Shown piece after piece: positions 6,975 through 9,260 of a DNA stretch of 9,260 nt. The translations under genes were made by a program, and so were the position numbers. Numbering within the stretch: the stretch's first letter is position 1; each line of letters opens with the position of its first letter. This DNA comes from Bacteroidota bacterium (GTDB lineage: Bacteria; Bacteroidota; Bacteroidia; Bacteroidales; UBA1556), in NCBI GenBank assembly GCA_003648395.1, contig QMPB01000133.1, forward strand, positions 1 to 9,260, given 5' to 3'. Under the pieces are notes generated by a model that made no database searches, was not told the DNA's origin, and was given only the letters and a program-made list of their open reading frames with translations.

Positions 6975-9260
6975 TTATTTCCGATTAATCGGGATAAATT
7001 GGTTATTTGAGCTATAATCTTGAAGTTTACTTTTTGCTAAAGCTAAATTATTCTTTGCTAGTTCACTATTTGAGTCAAGTTTCACTGCCATCTCCCCTGC
7101 TTTTACTGCCTTCTCGTATTGCTTTAAGGCATTATAAGCAGAACAAATATTGTTGTATGGTATTGCATTATTAGGTTGTATTTCTATAGCTTTCTCACAT
7201 GCTTTAATACAATCATTATACATTTCTTCCTTATAAAGTGTCAAGCTCAAATCAATTAGCTTATTGAAATCATTTGTTTCATTTATTCTATTTTGCAATT
7301 TCTGTCGCTTATACGATAGGTTTAGATTATTCCATGCTAATTGATTATTTGGGTCTAACTTAGTTGCCATTTTACCAGCTATTATCGCAGAAGAATAATT
7401 TCCCAACACATTATTTGCTGCACAGATATTATTGTAAGCAGCTACGCTTTTAGAATTAATCTCCAAAGCTTGATTTGCTGCCCATATACTGGAGTCGTAT
7501 TTATTGTAGAAATAATACTTTAAACTCAATTCAATATAAGAATCAACTGAAGGGTTTTTTATACTAGCTTCACGTGCAATATCTAACTTTGTAATTCTTT
7601 CCTTAGCGATGGGTACATAATACTTAGCATAAGTATTATTTGGATAATAACTTTTACATATTCCAATTATTCTATCCAAATTCTCCCAATCTTCCTCTAT
7701 AGTATAGCATTCCATTAGTTTATACATACTATAATTATACTGAGGATTATACTTTAAAGACAATTCAAACTCTTTGATTGCTTCTTGATACTTTTTATGC
7801 TTCAATAAATTTGCTCCATAAAAATAATGAGGTTTGTAACTATAATAAGCATATTCTATGGCCTTTTTAAAACTAGAGTCTGCTTTTGCATATTTACCCA
7901 TTGAATCATAGCATATTCCCATATTAGTATGCAAATATGAATATTTAGGACTGTATTTTAAAGCTTTTTTATAGTATTTCATAGCAGAATCATAATCTCC
8001 TTTATTCATTAATTTCAAACCATAATTCATCAGACCTCTACCATTCTTAGGACTTTTTATTGTTACATCATACCAAAGTGATTCACCATCATTCCATATT
8101 TCAGTCCTTTGAAATGTACCATAAGAATGTAATCCAAGAATAATTAATGAAGCAATTATAATTTTAAGTTTTAATGATTTAGATTTTATTATCTGTTCCT
8201 TAATATTTACAATCCATATTGAAACAATATAAACCCACATTAATGTTAAACCTACAAAGGGATAAAACATTCTGTGATCGTTCATCACTTCTGCCAATGG
8301 AATAAAACTTGAAGTTGGAGCTAATGCAATAAAAAACCAAAATATTCCAAAACTTATGGGCGCATATTTCTTATTTTTCAAACTAATGAAAGCAATAAAT
8401 AAAATAGATACCAGAAATAATATTCCCACAATAAATTGATAGTTTAAAATACTATCAATAACAGTCCAATCGGTATCTGCACTAAGATTGTAAGGATAAA
8501 TAAAGGAGATAAAATAATGCAATAGAACATAAGGCATAGTTATTAAATATTGCCATCTTGTGTGAGTTCCTGGAACAAAAGTATCTGATTGCATTTTCAT
8601 AACAAACACAACCACTACTAGCATAAGTAAAACTAGAGCACTTGCATATAAAACTAAACCCTTTATCTGCTTCTTTCTTTCAGTTTTATTCAAAGGTAGA
8701 AACTCATAAATAAAGTAATACACTATCAACATTGGAATAAACATAGCTGCCGTTAGCTTCGTCAAAACTCCTAAAGCTAATGGTATCAAGAATAATCCCC
8801 ATTTTCTTTTGTTGGGAAAATATAGAAATATATCGAAGGCAGCTATTACAAAGAATGTTGACAATAGATCAGATCGAGATATTATATAGTTAATCGTTTC
8901 AGCATTTACTGTATGCAAACCATAAAAAGCAGTTGCAAAAAATGCAAAATAAATATTCCATGAATTTGGTCGAGCTTTCTCAAAAAGTTTCAGAAAAAAG
9001 AAGAATAACAATACTAATAGCAATATATAAGTAATCATCATTGAGTAATGATAGTATCTCATATGAAAACCGTTACCATCACTTGATAATTTTGAACTTA
9101 TCCAATAATCGATGGCTATACTTGTAGTTACTATTGGGCGGTAAACTTGGTTTGCAGGCAAGCTACTAAAAGTAATTGCGCCTTTGGTAAAGAATAAAGG
9201 TATATTTGATATATCTGTAATAAAAGGATTGTCCTGAATAGTATGAGAATCATCAAAATG
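6975..9260 (-). CDS. TMTC-like membrane protein (GT-C type) with C-terminal TPR repeats, 5' end cut by the window edge
   Basis: This polytopic inner-membrane protein resembles the TMTC/DUF1736 group, relatives of lipid-linked-sugar mannosyltransferases (GT-C fold) with a TPR tail. A TTG at 9161 is a nominal start, but the frame stays open for 33 more codons to the edge. These include FDDSHTIQDNPFITDI, matching the acidic first-loop motif of such enzymes, so the true start lies outside the window. Numbering from the TTG, YRPIVT is at 7-12 and HTVNAETINYIISRSDLL at 83-100, a family hallmark. About nine or ten membrane helices span 41-347, with EVMNDHRMFYPFVG at 291-304. From about 371 to 715 there are TPR units, the last two modules being a tandem duplication. 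In the family the TPR part faces the periplasm and the acidic loop holds the sugar-transfer site. Donor and acceptor are unknown. It lies just upstream of the methyltransferase gene in the same transcription direction. The family call is good; catalytic activity is inferred. Confidence 0.85.
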   Translation of the reverse strand, partial: HFDDSHTIQDNPFITDISNIPLFFTKGAITFSSLPANQVYRPIVTTSIAIDYWISSKLSSDGNGFHMRYYHYSMMITYILLLVLLFFFFLKLFEKARPNSWNIYFAFFATAFYGLHTVNAETINYIISRSDLLSTFFVIAAFDIFLYFPNKRKWGLFLIPLALGVLTKLTAAMFIPMLIVYYFIYEFLPLNKTERKKQIKGLVLYASALVLLMLVVVVFVMKMQSDTFVPGTHTRWQYLITMPYVLLHYFISFIYPYNLSADTDWTVIDSILNYQFIVGILFLVSILFIAFISLKNKKYAPISFGIFWFFIALAPTSSFIPLAEVMNDHRMFYPFVGLTLMWVYIVSIWIVNIKEQIIKSKSLKLKIIIASLIILGLHSYGTFQRTEIWNDGESLWYDVTIKSPKNGRGLMNYGLKLMNKGDYDSAMKYYKKALKYSPKYSYLHTNMGICYDSMGKYAKADSSFKKAIEYAYYSYKPHYFYGANLLKHKKYQEAIKEFELSLKYNPQYNYSMYKLMECYTIEEDWENLDRIIGICKSYYPNNTYAKYYVPIAKERITKLDIAREASIKNPSVDSYIELSLKYYFYNKYDSSIWAANQALEINSKSVAAYNNICAANNVLGNYSSAIIAGKMATKLDPNNQLAWNNLNLSYKRQKLQNRINETNDFNKLIDLSLTLYKEEMYNDCIKACEKAIEIQPNNAIPYNNICSAYNALKQYEKAVKAGEMAVKLDSNSELAKNNLALAKSKLQDYSSNNQFIPINRK
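7023..7541 (-). repeat. Tandem 93-residue duplication in the TPR region
   Basis: Residues 541-620 (7302-7541) and 634-713 (7023-7262) of the TMTC-like protein align without gaps at a period of 93 residues. By hand count about 35 of 80 positions are identical, including YNNIC, AG-MA-KLD and LA-NNL-L. At 93 residues the unit is not a multiple of the 34-residue TPR, so each module is about two TPRs plus a linker. The linker after module A is LQNRINETNDFN and differs from the tail after module B. Confidence 0.8.

Noticed and set aside
6981..6992. 12-base perfect palindrome CCGATTAATCGG at the end of the TMTC-like gene
   Set aside because: It encodes the last residues before the stop, is short, and has no second copy in the window. 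It could be a repeat fragment or operator, but nothing here supports either.
1..9260. CRISPR array, tRNA, rRNA, insertion sequence or transposase gene
   Set aside because: I looked on both strands and saw no regularly spaced direct repeats, no tRNA cloverleaf or rRNA sequence, and no transposase or integrase motif.

Overview
The window is AT-rich DNA that most likely comes from a Bacteroidota genome. The signs are the low GC content, the lack of clear Shine-Dalgarno sequences, a possible flavobacterial-type promoter (TTG...TAnnTTTG), an SH3b-NlpC/P60 enzyme, a potassium-dependent membrane pyrophosphatase, and a TMTC-like membrane protein with 'YNNIC...LAxNNL' TPR repeats. No marker gene fixes the genus. 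The assignment rests on recognised families, not on a search.

Layout, left to right. (1) 2-2366, + strand: a McrB-like AAA+ motor, cut by the left edge, followed with a 14-base overlap by its McrC-like PD-(D/E)xK nuclease partner. Together they form a two-gene modification-dependent or LlaJI-like restriction module. (2) 2367-2605: a short intergenic stretch holding two things. One is a 22-codon minus-strand ORF that looks like the severed first membrane helix of a sodium:solute symporter. The other is an imperfect GCCTG/CAGGC palindrome that seems to interrupt a second repeat-like sequence. This suggests a scarred junction where the restriction module meets the older chromosome. (3) 2606-3388, - strand: a cytoplasmic SH3b-NlpC/P60 endopeptidase for murein peptide recycling. 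(4) 3389-3678: a 290-base intergenic region between two divergent genes, with at most one weak promoter candidate. (5) 3679-6072, + strand: hppA, a complete ion-pumping pyrophosphatase with an unusual acidic, threonine-rich C-terminal tail. (6) 6094-6130: a perfect 17-bp hairpin shared as terminator by hppA and the convergent operon. (7) 6147-9260, - strand: a TMTC-like polytopic glycosyltransferase-type protein with TPR repeats, cut by the right edge, followed 21 bases downstream by a SAM-dependent methyltransferase.

How the genes relate. McrB and McrC form one defence complex. NlpC/P60 and HppA are chromosomal metabolic genes: wall-peptide salvage, and use of pyrophosphate to drive Na+ (perhaps also H+) export. 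The TMTC-like protein and the methyltransferase are probably co-transcribed and may act in a surface glycan or glycoprotein pathway; that link is inferred from gene order only. I did not find a convincing entirely new system. The points most worth following up are the gene relic at the McrBC junction, the HppA tail, and the TMTC-like/methyltransferase pair.
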